A model generated the notes under the pieces. That model was not told where the DNA came from, searched no databases, and saw only the letters and a program-made list of their open reading frames with translations. A program made the position numbers and the translations under genes. From Carposina sasakii (Eukaryota > Arthropoda > Insecta > Lepidoptera > Carposinidae), in assembly GCA_014607495.2 (NCBI GenBank), contig CP053167.1, positions 7,688,001 to 7,752,000 on the forward strand: a stretch of DNA of 64,000 nt, in the 5' to 3' direction. How positions within the stretch are numbered: the stretch's first letter is position 1; every line of letters begins with the position of its first letter. Shown here piece after piece: positions 41,900 through 53,100 of the stretch.

Positions 41900-43237
41900 A
41901 TGGCAAACTTATTAGAGGTACTAGCCACATGTGATTCTAGCAACTGCCTATGGACAACAAGTATTTGGGACCCTCATACCGGTACAAACTTAATGACCTA
42001 CAAGGGAGGCGGTACAGCTGAAAGTCGCACGCTATCTTTTATAAAAGACGATTATATTGCATCTGTTGAAAAATTTAAACCTGTCCTACATATTTGGCCA
42101 TTAAACTCACACCAAACTGTTCAAGGCATTCGGTTTATTTTGCCCGGAAAAGCAACTGCTTTGGCTTTCAACAGCGAAGGGACGTATTGCTTAGCAGGAA
42201 TAGAAGAAAAGATATATGTTTGGCAAGTTGCCTCTGGCACTTTATTGACTATTATAAATAGGCACTATCAAAAAGTGGTGCAGTTAAAATTTGCTCAAGA
42301 CGGAAGACACTTTGTATCAGCAGCTGAGGATGGAATGGTTATGGTGTGGTCTCTGGCAACAGTGGCTGCCCACCATGGAATTGAATTAGTTACCCAGACT
42401 ACAGCAGGACAGCATGACCCAGTGTACATATTTTCAGACCACTCTTTACCTGTGACAGACTTATGTATCAGTAAAACTGGAATGCATGGTCGCTTATGTA
42501 CAGTATCAAGTGATCGAACTTGCAAAATTTATGATTTATCATCTGGAGATATGCTGTTAAACTTGGTTTATGATGTACCTCTGTCTGCTATTGCAATGGA
42601 TGTTTTGGAGTTGAATATTTTTGTTGGAACAACCGAAGGAAAGATACACCAGTTTGGACTGACAAGTCCACCAAGAAATAGAGATGTGTTAATAAATTCT
42701 GAAAATGAAAGTCAACTTTCTTTTGACTCGCATACAAAAATGGTTACTTGTCTGTCTGTATCCCTTGATGGGGAGACACTTGCCTCAGGATCGAGTGATG
42801 AGCTGGTTGTCCTATGGCATATTAGAAGTAAGCAGCCAGTCAGGTTAATAAGACATAAAGGCTCTGTGACTAATGTCTTGTTTACTGTTAACTATCAAGC
42901 TATTTATAAGCAGAAATTTTCTCCTGAAATTGTTTTACACAGTCTAGAAAGGTCTATGGAAACAGATGAAAATGAGGTTATGGAGGTGGAGGTGTTACAA
43001 AATAAAAAAATAAACTTCTGGCCTGCAGTTGAAAGTAATGACTACATGCCTCTAATATCAACCAGCCCAACTAATAACTTAGACAGTGATTCTAAACAAA
43101 AGGAAGTTATTTTACAAGAAGATATAGAGAAACTAAAGGCAATAAATGCTAATTTGTATGCACTCTCTATTAAAAAAATACTTAACTCTGTGCCAAAAGT
43201 TAATAATAAAAAGAAAAAGAAGAATAAGGAAGCATAA
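41900..43237 (+). CDS. WDR18: WDR18 (Rix1-complex WD-repeat protein)
   Basis: 445 aa nuclear WD40 protein. Its relatives (human WDR18, yeast Ipi3) act in the Rix1/PELP1-TEX10-WDR18 complex in late 60S ribosome assembly and ITS2 processing. The start ATG at 41900 sits in a good context (TTACAATGG); the frame opens slightly upstream only at a TTG. Family blocks include TNLMTYKGG, CLAGIEEKIYVWQVASG, NRHYQKVVQLKFAQDGRHF, SAAEDGMVMVWSLATV, SLPVTDLC, SSDRTCKIYDLSSGDMLL, TEGKIHQFGL and MVTCLSVSLDGETLASGSSD. The C-terminus ends in a lysine run (KKKKKNKEA), a likely nuclear or nucleolar signal. No introns. It is divergent from MCTS1, with 4.1 kb of repeat DNA between. A polyadenylation signal AATAAA lies just after the stop. 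Confidence 0.93.
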   Translation: MANLLEVLATCDSSNCLWTTSIWDPHTGTNLMTYKGGGTAESRTLSFIKDDYIASVEKFKPVLHIWPLNSHQTVQGIRFILPGKATALAFNSEGTYCLAGIEEKIYVWQVASGTLLTIINRHYQKVVQLKFAQDGRHFVSAAEDGMVMVWSLATVAAHHGIELVTQTTAGQHDPVYIFSDHSLPVTDLCISKTGMHGRLCTVSSDRTCKIYDLSSGDMLLNLVYDVPLSAIAMDVLELNIFVGTTEGKIHQFGLTSPPRNRDVLINSENESQLSFDSHTKMVTCLSVSLDGETLASGSSDELVVLWHIRSKQPVRLIRHKGSVTNVLFTVNYQAIYKQKFSPEIVLHSLERSMETDENEVMEVEVLQNKKINFWPAVESNDYMPLISTSPTNNLDSDSKQKEVILQEDIEKLKAINANLYALSIKKILNSVPKVNNKKKKKNKEA

Positions 43238-43658
43238 ATTAATAAATACATAATCAAGTCAAATATTTGGCTGTTATTATTTCCCCATAACTTGTCTAGG
43301 AATTGACTGACCGACTGGCTGAACTGGACTTCCACCCCCTTTTGCATTCAGTTTAAGTTTGGTATTGTAGTTAGGTGCTAATATATAGAGATATAGGAGT
43401 AATTGTGTTCTGAACATAGTGTCCCCAAGTGGGATACTTTTACTCGTACATAAAATGTGCTTTTACTCAAGTTTACTCGGGCGTGTCAGGACGGGGCAAA
43501 AAATATTCTGAAAAAAATTGTCTTTGGTGCTTTATATAATGTTGCAATATAAAAGTTATTTGCCAGATTTTATGTACTCTTTTATTTGGACATCGTACGG
43601 TTTGATGATAAAACACATGTACAGTCATAATTCAAAATTAGAAATTTTGAGTAAAGTT
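43238..43658. other. WDR18 3' flank
   Basis: This stretch holds the probable WDR18 3' UTR with AATAAA near 43241 and AT-rich DNA, up to the microsatellite tail of the CR1-like element. No other feature seen. Confidence 0.5.
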
Positions 43659-43709
43659 TGAAATGAAATGAAATGAAATGAAATGAAATGAAATGAAATG
43701 AAATGAAAT
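43659..43709 (-). repeat. TTTCA microsatellite tail of CR1-like element
   Basis: About ten tandem pentamers (TGAAA on plus, TTTCA on minus) lie directly downstream of the minus-strand retrotransposon. CR1/Jockey-type elements often end in short tandem repeats rather than poly(A), so this marks the likely 3' border. Confidence 0.8.
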
Positions 43710-44012
43710 TGTTTATTTGTCTGATTTCCGGTATGTAGATAATACAATGATATTATACAATGTCAATGTATGGTGTCTTAAATATTGGTAATGTCCGCGA
43801 AAATCTGCCTATTTAGGCGTACAAATATTTTTATCAGAAATAGTCATTAAATAATTAAACGTGCCCTGTAGACAAATTTGTATAAGTAGCATGCAGATTT
43901 CAGTACCTATTACAAGTCAGACTCAATAATATTATTCATTGCAGGTGTCATACATATATAAGTAATAAAAAATAATAATAAATTAAATTAGATTAGATTA
44001 AATTAGATTAGA

Positions 44013-46919
44013 TTAGAAAGCACCCAAATACTCATCAACAGAATAGTAACATTTATCCAGTAACAAATTGTGAATTTTGCGTTTAAAATTATCAAGAGAC
44101 AGATCACGTATTTCATTAGGTAATTTGTTAAATATCTGTATCGACATGTAAAAGCAATTCTTCCGTACCATTGCTAATCTGCAGATTGGAACCTTCAATT
44201 TACTATTTAACTTAGCTCTAAATTGGCGTGTATTGGCATCTTTTCGCGTCAGATAAAATTCAGGGTGCTGCTTAGCAAAAATTGCCATTTGTTTAATGTA
44301 TAGGCAAGGGAGTGGGAGAATTCTAAATCTCTTAAATAGAGGGCGACAGGAGTCAAGAAAGTGAGCCCCGCATATTGCCCTTATACATTTTTTTTGTACT
44401 CTAAATGCCCTAAGCACATCAGAAGAATTGCCCCATAGCAGTAGACCAAACTGCAGTACTGACGCAACGTAGCCGTGGTAAGCGCACAAAGCAACATCTA
44501 TTGAAGCCACCTCACGGAGGCGGCGTAATGCGTATACAAATCTGTGGAGTCTCGAACATACGTTTTCCACATGTAATCTCCAGTCACAGTGCTGGTCGAC
44601 TATAACCCCTAAAAACTTTGTATATTGGACCATCTCAATACTTTTACCACAATATTGTATGTTTAACGGCGTTGGTATCGCTTGACGCGTTCTGAAGTAT
44701 GTCATTTTGGTCTTCTCAATATTTACTTTGAGATTATTCTCATTTAGCCAAGCTATTACTTTCTCGACAGTCAGGTTAATTTCATTTTCTATCTCTGATT
44801 TGTTATCACAGTTAATCAAAATTGTTGTATCATCAGCAAAGAGTATTGTTTCGTGTAATGTAATGTCAGGGAGATCGTTAATATATAATAAGAATAACAC
44901 TGGACCCAATATACTTCCTTGCGGAACCCCGCAAGGATTTAATCTATATTCCGATCTTGATTTTATCTTATTGTTATTACTGCCCAATTTTGATATTTCT
45001 GTGCATTGCTGTCTACAGCTCAAGTAGCTAGTGAACCAATTATTTACAACTCCTCTTATACCATATTTTTCAAGCTTGCTCAAAAGTCTGCCATGATGTA
45101 CAAAGTCAAAAGCTTTGCTCATGTCAAAGTATAAGGCCACAACAGGACAACCCCTATTGACAGCGTCGGTCACGCCCCTGACGAGCTTAAAAATCGCTTC
45201 AGCGATGGACTTATTTTTCCTGAACCCATGTTGAGCTGGATTAATAATGTTTGATTTTTCCAGGTACTTGTTAAGTCTTTTGAGCATGACTTTCTCTATA
45301 ACTTTTGATAAAACGGGTATTAGTGTTATCGGCCTGTAGTTACCTAAATCTGTTTTGTCACCGTTCTTGAATAAGGGTTTAACAATCGAGAGTTTCAACT
45401 TTTCAGGGAACACACCCTCAGTAAATGACAGGTTGATAATATGACTCAAAACTGGTGCAATGTTTGAAGCTATTCTCTTAAGTATATTAGTTGATAACTC
45501 ATCATAGCCCACCGAATTTGTATTTCGTAATGACATTATAGTTCGGTATGTCTCCTCGGCACAAGTTGGGTCCAGAAACATAGAAGAAGCACAACTTTCG
45601 ATATGCATTTTCTTCAAGATCTGTTGTGGCTGAGCATTACTTATTCCTACGTAAAAATCATTAAAGGCGCCTGCTATATCTTCCGGGACAAGTATTGATC
45701 TGTCATTTAGTCTTATTTCGTTAATGTTAGATCTCTGATTTCCTCCTGCCGAATTCATTTTTATAATGTCCCACACTGCTTTACATTTATTTTTAGACTT
45801 CAGTAGAAATTTGCTGTTACCCTTCCTATGCGAATCCAAAATGCACCGTCTAAGAATCTTAGCATATTTTATATACGTTTTTTTGTTCTTTGCTTTATTG
45901 GTCCTGGACATCCGGTATTGAAAATAAAGACCCCTTTTAATTATCGTACATCTTTTAAGACTTTTAGTGATCCATCTAATTTTGTTTACTTTATTGGTCA
46001 TTTTGGCGTTTATAATCGGAAAACATAGATTAAAAAACAACAATACATCATCATGGAATGTGTCAAAAGCTCTATTAACATTGGATTCATGCATAACATG
46101 TGAAAAAGTTAGAGATGCTATATAATTTGTAAATTTTTCCATATTGTCTTTATGGTAGTCTCTTTTCCTTTCCCACCACTGGGTCTTAACTAGTTTTATC
46201 TTTTGTTGAAATTCTAGAAATTGGCCAGTGTCATGATCCGATAGACCAAGTTTAACAGTGGAGCCCTTAGCTGACGCTATGTTACTCATAATATGATCTA
46301 TGCAAGTCTTATTTTGTCTGGTTGGTGAACTTATATGCAAAGTCATATTATAGTTTAAACAAATGTCCATTAAACGTTTGGTATGTTTGTTATTATTTGC
46401 CAATGTATTTATATTTAGATCTCCTGCAAGAACAACTTTTTTTGTGGACTTCTTTGACAGGTCCCATAATAGTTTTTCTAGTTGGGTAAAGAATACCTCA
46501 TACTTTTCAAACTTACTGCTTGTACGATAGACACATATTATTATTAAGTTATTACCCGTAAGTTCTATACCACAACATTCAAAGTCATTACGGACTCCAT
46601 ACTTTTTTGCTATGTTAAGGTCAGTAAAAGCTATATTATTTTTTACCAGTATGCATGTCCCGCCCCTATCTCCATTAGGTCTACCATAGAATGAACCTAG
46701 TTTAAAGTGACGAATATTTATGTTTTTTTCATTTCCTGCATTTACGAAGGTTTCACAAAGACATATTATTCTAATTTCCTTCCCGTTATCCCTAAGCTCG
46801 TCAATTGTGATCTCTAATAAGTCTTGTTTTTTTATCAATCCCGCGATATTTTGATGAAGGACTATGAAACAACTTTTATTATTTTTATTATGTGTCAGCT
46901 TTTTATCGAAATAAGTCAT
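44013..46919 (-). CDS. CR1/Jockey-like element ORF2, endonuclease and reverse transcriptase
   Basis: 968 aa. The APE endonuclease lies in about the first 230 residues (VLHQNIAGL, LCETFVN, RGGTCILVKN, VLAGDLNINTL, CIDHIMSN, GLSDHDTG). RT follows at about 475-760: VGYDELSTNILKRI, VKPLFKNGDKTDLGNYRPI, QHGFRKNKSIAEAI, LYFDMSKAFDFVHH, GVPQGSILGPVLFLLYINDL and the catalytic FADD. No RNase H domain. The ORF is uninterrupted. The start overlaps the end of ORF1 by 17 bp. Confidence 0.94.
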   Translation of the reverse strand: MTYFDKKLTHNKNNKSCFIVLHQNIAGLIKKQDLLEITIDELRDNGKEIRIICLCETFVNAGNEKNINIRHFKLGSFYGRPNGDRGGTCILVKNNIAFTDLNIAKKYGVRNDFECCGIELTGNNLIIICVYRTSSKFEKYEVFFTQLEKLLWDLSKKSTKKVVLAGDLNINTLANNNKHTKRLMDICLNYNMTLHISSPTRQNKTCIDHIMSNIASAKGSTVKLGLSDHDTGQFLEFQQKIKLVKTQWWERKRDYHKDNMEKFTNYIASLTFSHVMHESNVNRAFDTFHDDVLLFFNLCFPIINAKMTNKVNKIRWITKSLKRCTIIKRGLYFQYRMSRTNKAKNKKTYIKYAKILRRCILDSHRKGNSKFLLKSKNKCKAVWDIIKMNSAGGNQRSNINEIRLNDRSILVPEDIAGAFNDFYVGISNAQPQQILKKMHIESCASSMFLDPTCAEETYRTIMSLRNTNSVGYDELSTNILKRIASNIAPVLSHIINLSFTEGVFPEKLKLSIVKPLFKNGDKTDLGNYRPITLIPVLSKVIEKVMLKRLNKYLEKSNIINPAQHGFRKNKSIAEAIFKLVRGVTDAVNRGCPVVALYFDMSKAFDFVHHGRLLSKLEKYGIRGVVNNWFTSYLSCRQQCTEISKLGSNNNKIKSRSEYRLNPCGVPQGSILGPVLFLLYINDLPDITLHETILFADDTTILINCDNKSEIENEINLTVEKVIAWLNENNLKVNIEKTKMTYFRTRQAIPTPLNIQYCGKSIEMVQYTKFLGVIVDQHCDWRLHVENVCSRLHRFVYALRRLREVASIDVALCAYHGYVASVLQFGLLLWGNSSDVLRAFRVQKKCIRAICGAHFLDSCRPLFKRFRILPLPCLYIKQMAIFAKQHPEFYLTRKDANTRQFRAKLNSKLKVPICRLAMVRKNCFYMSIQIFNKLPNEIRDLSLDNFKRKIHNLLLDKCYYSVDEYLGAF

Positions 46920-48060
46920 TTTTATTTTGAAAATAATAAGGAATCGTGCCCTTGACTGGTTCTTTTGCTATTGAAATATTTTGCTGGGGTGAGACGTATC
47001 CTGCCGATGAGCATCTTACATTTGATTCTTTATATTTACTAATAACAATGTTTTTTAAATTTTGCAATGTCAAATATTGTTTATTATACTCATTACTGTC
47101 AATAGCTATATTTATTTTAAAAGATATATAATTTAAGTAGTCAATTCCATATAAATAATTACAGTCAAAGTTAGTATTAATAAATGTACAATTATCAAAA
47201 TGTCTTGCCCATAGTTTGATAGCGTTATTTAGCATCCCTTCATTGAGATAAATAGTGTTTGTAACTGGAAGTATGTAAACACAGACATTAGCGTCCTTGA
47301 GGAGTTTTAGTGCAAGACATAAGTTTGTAAATACATCATATGGGTTAGTATCATGTCGACCTATACTTAAAATTACAACATCAGATTTAGAAAAACTACG
47401 TATATTATTATAACAATATTCCAGTATTTGTGCAGAAGTGGCATATGGTTTGATAAATCCGAAAGGTATATATTTATCATTCCACCGTCCCTGTCTAGAC
47501 TTTTGTACAGAAAGTGACAACCCAGATAGTTGTTCATCACCTAATATAAATATCTGATTTTTCTTAATTTCCATCCTGCTAGCGCCATCTGTGTGTTCGG
47601 GTTTGAAGCTTTGAGTTACTTGCTCGCAGCATACATTCACGTCATTGACTGGTGCAATGATGTCTTCCTGGGACTTCGATTGAGTGTTTAACTCACTGTG
47701 GCTATCATTATGTTCTGGCGAAGACGAGACAAAGTCTTCCTCGGGGCGAGAGAAATCCAGCTTTGTTACTTTGATACTTTTATGAGACTTAGTTCTAGTA
47801 GGTTTTTTTCTTGAAGATGTACTTATATTATGAGTTAGTTGCTTTAGTTTCCGGTCGTATGTTGCTATTTGTTTTTGTAATGTAAAATTTTCGGAAAGCA
47901 ACTCGTCAATTTGGTTATTTGCGCTTAGTAATTTTATCTCTAATTGACCCACCTTTTCCTTTAATTCTTCAAGTTCAAAACTGCTATGTATTTGTATTTC
48001 CGGACAACTTCTATTAAGTACATGATTAGAAGATAAAAATGACTTTGAAAGTTCAAAAAA
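46903..48060 (-). CDS. CR1-like element ORF1, coiled coil plus esterase-like domain
   Basis: Open frame of 385 codons beginning right after an in-frame stop, with no N-terminal ATG; the copy is probably 5'-truncated near 48060. The N-terminal part is a likely coiled coil (LEELKEKVGQLEIKLL, IDELLSENFTLQKQI). A basic, serine-rich linker follows. The C-terminal half resembles the SGNH hydrolase fold found in CR1-type ORF1 proteins: IFILGDEQLSGLS at the place of GDS, and DVVILSIGRHDTN at the place of GxND. Key catalytic residues appear substituted, so enzyme activity is doubtful. The fold assignment is inference from block order and spacing. Confidence 0.65.
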   Translation of the reverse strand, partial: FFELSKSFLSSNHVLNRSCPEIQIHSSFELEELKEKVGQLEIKLLSANNQIDELLSENFTLQKQIATYDRKLKQLTHNISTSSRKKPTRTKSHKSIKVTKLDFSRPEEDFVSSSPEHNDSHSELNTQSKSQEDIIAPVNDVNVCCEQVTQSFKPEHTDGASRMEIKKNQIFILGDEQLSGLSLSVQKSRQGRWNDKYIPFGFIKPYATSAQILEYCYNNIRSFSKSDVVILSIGRHDTNPYDVFTNLCLALKLLKDANVCVYILPVTNTIYLNEGMLNNAIKLWARHFDNCTFINTNFDCNYLYGIDYLNYISFKINIAIDSNEYNKQYLTLQNLKNIVISKYKESNVRCSSAGYVSPQQNISIAKEPVKGTIPYYFQNKNDLFR

Positions 48061-48357
48061 TCAGCACTAAAACTATTGAAGTTATGTAAATTATTCAAAA
48101 GAAGAAAATGTTATTTAGGGAATGCTTTTAGCATCATTGAAATAATAAAAGCTTACTTGATAAAAACTACTTGATCCTTGGTAATCTTAAGTCAATTCGT
48201 CATTTTTTGAGTTATGACTACAAGTTGTCATGTACCATATTATGGTAAAAGCCTAAAACATTAATTTCAAGCTTCTAACCAAACCAGATTTAATTCAGTT
48301 CAGTAATTTAGGCGTGACTGCTGATAATTAAGATTTACTTATATAGAAGTTATATAT

Positions 48358-48782
48358 ATGTTACGGGCAACGTGATTAACTGGGCATTATTAATAAGGAC
48401 CGGCCATTATTAATAATGCCCAATGGGCAAACTTATTTCCTTTAGTGATTCATTACTATCTCACTAGGAATCGCTAGGAAGGCGCTTATCTCTATATTTA
48501 TTTACACTAAACACGTATATACTATTTTTATGTATTTACCTTTTTCGGCGGATCCGAATCTGGTAATATAGGTTAGAAGAATGAGATGAGATTTCTTCGG
48601 TGTTAGGTTACATGTTTAACTTTAAGACGATATCATTATGAATCATTATTCATAATGGCCGGTAAAAGTGATTAATCATGCTGTTTTAATCACATTGTCC
48701 AATTGAATTATGTATACTTGAAGTATGAATACAGACCGGCCATTATTAATAGTGTCCGGACTTATCAAATTGCCCGTAACAT
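48358..48782. mobile_element. 420-bp element with long terminal inverted repeats
   Basis: The left end ATGTTACGGGCAACGTGATT, with GGGCATTATTAATAAGGACC, is mirrored at the right end (ACCGGCCATTATTAATAG ... TTGCCCGTAACAT). Arms are about 47 bp, with further TTAATAAT/CATTATT pairs inside. No ORF. It abuts the next element directly. Confidence 0.7.
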
Positions 48783-49049
48783 ATACAGGGTGTAACAGAA
48801 AGGGTATGTTAAGCGAAAAGCTGTATAAATAGCCCACTATAGAGAACCTATTCCCAAAAGAGAGACTCGAAATCACATTTTTAATTTTCAAGATTGTGTG
48901 AAAATTACTGAGATATTTAAAAATTCTCCATACAATCGGGAAAAATAAACATGTGATTTCGGATCTCAAATTTTGTGGATAGGTTCTCTATAGTGGGCTA
49001 TTTACATAGCTTTTCGCTTAACATACCCTTTTTGTTACACCCTGTATAT
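48781..49049. mobile_element. MITE with about 70-bp terminal inverted repeats
   Basis: The left arm ATATACAGGGTGTAACAGAA through AGCCCACTATAGAGAACC is mirrored by GGTTCTCTATAGTGGGCT through TTGTTACACCCTGTATAT with few mismatches. 269 bp. Such ends (ATACAGGGTG) also occur on the element at 60329, though the interiors differ. Confidence 0.8.
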
Positions 49050-49084
49050 CTTCTATGCTGCTCTGGGAGTGAAAAAAAAACGTA

Positions 49085-49295
49085 TAATACTACAGCTGCT
49101 TCTCTTCCCGGGCATACTGTACAAGTCAGTAGAGGGACAAGAGGATCTTGGTGTTTTGTAGGCGATGGGCTGACCACCTGTTACTACTAACCGAATTTGC
49201 ACATCTTAACTATACCCTCAAAATTGGTCAAAAGTGGCACCATGTGGTTCTATTGGCCCTTAGTGCTCTGTCTACCTCGTAAGGGATGAAGGCGT
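49085..49295 (+). repeat. Dispersed repeat, inverted relative of 7803-8005
   Basis: TTCTCTTCCCGGGCATACTG, GTAGGCGATGGGCTGACCAC and CCTCAAAATTGGTCAAAAGT are the complement of sequence at 7803-8005. It ends near the GGCGTGATTATATGT motif. Likely a non-LTR 3' fragment. Confidence 0.5.
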
Positions 49296-49849
49296 GATTA
49301 TATGTACTTATCATATTAGTAAGGATAATGAAGTAAGAATTGAAGTTTAAAGACGTTCCAAACGATTTTACCAAATATTTTAAGTCTCATATTAAGTCAT
49401 ATTTTAACTTTTCGTTCGCATGATTAAATCAATGTGTCTATTAAAATAAGGGTTCTTTTGCAATTTGCGTGCCTACCTGACGTAAGAAAGTAATCGTAAT
49501 ATGATGTTTTGTTTGTTTGCAGGCATCTAATTATTCAACCTATCCAGATATTTGCAACTTCGAATAGTTATAGTTTCGTTATCGTGATTAGCTACCTACA
49601 AGAAAAAAAATAAGCACGGTACCTACTCTGTTTATCCAATTGTTTCAGTATCTATTTGTAATACTTTATACGCGTACCTATACGATACGACTCTAATTTT
49701 ATTGTATTTGCGTGCTGGAATCCCAGAGATCATTGTAAAAAATAACTGCTTTCTTTTTTGGCCATAGTGGGTATAAAATTTCGAATTGTTGGTAACATTT
49801 TTTGAGTATTTTCAAGAAACGTCATTAACGTCATCCAAACAAAACCAAA

Positions 49850-49965
49850 CCAACCAAATTGTTCCACAACCGACGCATTTTATTTTCATTTTTAAACAAT
49901 TGGAATTATTTTTTTCGTAACAATAGTGTACGTAAACATGTGGAGAAACAATAAATGAAGCTGAG
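49850..49965 (+). promoter_or_regulatory. Candidate Ankle2 5' leader exon
   Basis: A GT donor follows GAAGCTGAG at 49965 and a pyrimidine-rich acceptor (TTGTTTTTAG) precedes 50095, 13 bp before the Ankle2 ATG. This would make a non-coding first exon. It includes a seven-codon upstream ORF starting ATGTGGAGAAAC. Splicing here is predicted by eye only. Confidence 0.35.
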
Positions 49966-50107
49966 GTAATTGAATTCGAATTTTATGTTTTTATATTATA
50001 CGTGAAGAATACTTTTTGCGAGTTTCCATTACAGTTGTAAAAATAAACTTGGTTCGTTTGCGTCACAAATCATAACATTCCTATTTGTTTTTAGTTTTCA
50101 TAGCGAA

Positions 50108-53100
50108 ATGTCGAAGGCTGTGGCTATCCCGGATGCTAAAGATGTAGGGGGAGTGAAGGAGGAGCTATCTCTGTCACCAAGTGATAGGAAAGATGGGCCA
50201 ATATCCTTGTTTAGCAGGCTATTACGGTTTGATTCCTTAAGCAAGAAAGGTAATTCACCCGAGAGCCCTACGAGTTCTGAGCCTCCTACTATTTACTATG
50301 GAGTGTATATACCTTGTGAAATTAAAAAAGGCCCAGATGAAGGTAAGCTTATAATAAGATATACTTTCTTTACACCTAATGATACACATGAACATATAAA
50401 GAACAACGGACGTAATGCTGTTACTGCACAGATTGAAGCACCAAAATGGTGGTGCATTGAGCATATGTGCGTATTTTCCAGTAGGCGCTGAGCTTACTAT
50501 GGTTTGTATGTGTGTGAATAACGCATCAATACACATCCCTACTCCATGGAATATTGTTGCCGAGCTTACTATATGCTTCACTCTGTGTAGTCACAACACT
50601 CTGTCCGTTATTCTTTATATGTTCATGATACATAAGAAAGGGCTAAAAACACTGCATGGAAAAAAAATGTGACATAAATCTTACAGCCTGGCTTATAGTC
50701 AAAATAAAATTTCAACTTGTTAACAAGTCTTTTTGGTTATGTTAACTAACCAGTGTAATGGCAATTAGTTTAATGCACATTAGGAATTAATTTAAAGTTC
50801 CTTTCTGTGTGCAGCTTAAATCTTAATAAGATGTGAGAATAATTATTGAAGATGTAAATTAACATTCATGATATAATAAGTTTATGTGGATAGTCTGCTT
50901 TATTGATAAATTTGTTTTGATTATAGTCTTATCTCTTAAAATATAGGTTAAAACTTTATATCTTGTATTTTTTATTTATTTCGGATACAACAATAACAAA
51001 ATACCAAAAACATTACATTTTAAACAAACAAAAGGTTGAAGTCTTTAAAAACAAACAATGGAATTGTGAAAAAAAAAATAAGGCTTGCAACTTTTTGTAA
51101 CTTAATGTTATGCTTATACAATATAATTAATTATTTATTCACTGTACAACACTGTCCTTGAATTTTAATCATTGCCTTGCCACTTAACAAAATGGCTGTT
51201 TATTGGCATGTTTTGGTGCTATGACAATGAAAAATGAAGCTGCATGCAACTTGTGTCTGCCTGAACTTTATAGCCTATGTTTTATTCTGATGTATATGCT
51301 ACATTACTGACAAGTATCATCAAAATCTGTTCAGAAATTTTTGTATGAAGAGGTCATTTACACAAATATACCTACATATACCTAAGTACTGTTGCTGCAT
51401 TTAAGAAAAGGTTAAAGAACCACTACCTCTCGCTTCAATAGAAATGAGTCTGTCTATTATATATTTAATTAATAGATATTTATGTATGTTTATGTAGGTA
51501 TATTTTATTAATTATATTGATTACATTAGGGTATCTATTTGTTAAATTCAAATTTTGTTATACATATATTCTGTGTACACGCATATCTACCTTTTATATT
51601 TAATTATCACTTTCCCAGATGGTTTGCTGGAAGAAATCTCTTTCAGAGATAAGCACGCCTTTGTACATTTTCTTTCATAATTTCTGTCTGTATGTAATTG
51701 TATGTGTACAATAAAGAATAAGAATAAGTACTTAACACAAACTTACTTTCATGTTTTCATAATATAAATTGGGTTTTATACCCTTTTTACACTCAATACA
51801 TATCTTTTACAGAAGCCCTGCATGTCTATAAGAATAAATCAGAGGCTTTGGACTTGGTCCGAAGGTATAAGCTGTCCAGGTTTAAAGCTTTCATGAATAG
51901 ACAGGATGCTATCTCTTTCGCACTTAGAGGATCAGAGCCAGCTGAGCATAATGATGGAAATGACAACTGTAAGTAGTTATAGATATGTGGAATCCAAAAT
52001 AGGATGGACACAGATGGTCGCCATAATGTGGGCATGGATATTAGTTAAATAGTTCTTTTTAGGATAGGTCATTTGCAAAGGTAGTTATTGTGTTTACTTT
52101 AGTTCTAGGGAAAGATCGTAATGTCGGTCCATAGGTGGTAAACCTTTATATTCCTTGAATTTATTTAGCAATTAGTGTATTTTTAAGACTTTTAGACAAA
52201 GACGTGGTACCTTTTGACCATAGATACTGCAACCAGATGTTGGTTTTTTACGAGTACGTAATAGCCCTTGTATTGTTAAGTTAGTAGCGGGCCTGCGGGC
52301 TTATTATTATTATTATAACCTAGACCAGTGGTTCCCAAAGTGGTCCAGGTGGACCCCCAGGGGTCTACAGGAGACTCGACGGGGGTCTACGTTGGCGTGA
52401 AAAAATTGAGGTTCACAATTAATTTGTATGTGATGTAGGCCTGTAGGGGGTCCACCAGAACCAGTAAACTTTTGAAAGGGGTCTACGAGAAATAAAAGTT
52501 TGCGAACCTCTGACCTAGACTGAGGCGATACTACAGATATGAGCTAAAGAGGTAGGAGTGGTATTTGTGACATGCATATGGATTAATGTATAATTATTTT
52601 CGGGAAGTTCTAGATATAAACCTCAGATTAATGATAGGTCTTCGCTCCGCAGAGCGGAGCCAATCTTTATTCTAAGATATAAACATATTTAACGCCCGTA
52701 ACCGTAACAGCGGCATCGCGGTATTCTGTCAGTTGTCAGTATGTAGGAGATGCAAAACAGCCTGTAGCAACAACACTAGCCAGTCGCCACACCACCGCGC
52801 GCTGTGTTTCGATTCCGCGTTGATTTCGCACACGTTTATCATTCGACAAAAATAAATTGCGAATTATAGGATGAAATTAACTAAACTGTCAGGATGTCTA
52901 TTCAACTGACTCGCATGACGTGGAACGCGTCTCCCGGAGGCTGATTGATTAGTTATCTTGCAAAAGCTAAGCAGAAGCAATACAACAGCGAAAATTTCAA
53001 ATTCCTTTGATTCATTCCGTAATACGAATTTTACAAGCCATCAGCTAATTAATATTACTTATTATACAATAATTATACAATTTTCAAATTGCTTTTGCTA

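Noticed and set aside
44707..46028. Plus-strand ORFs of 106 and 66 aa
   Set aside because: Antisense shadows of the CR1-like ORF2.
50255..50672. ORFs continuing past the first Ankle2 exon
   Set aside because: Read-through of the donor at 50343 into intron; the next true exon is 51813-51968 with matching phase.
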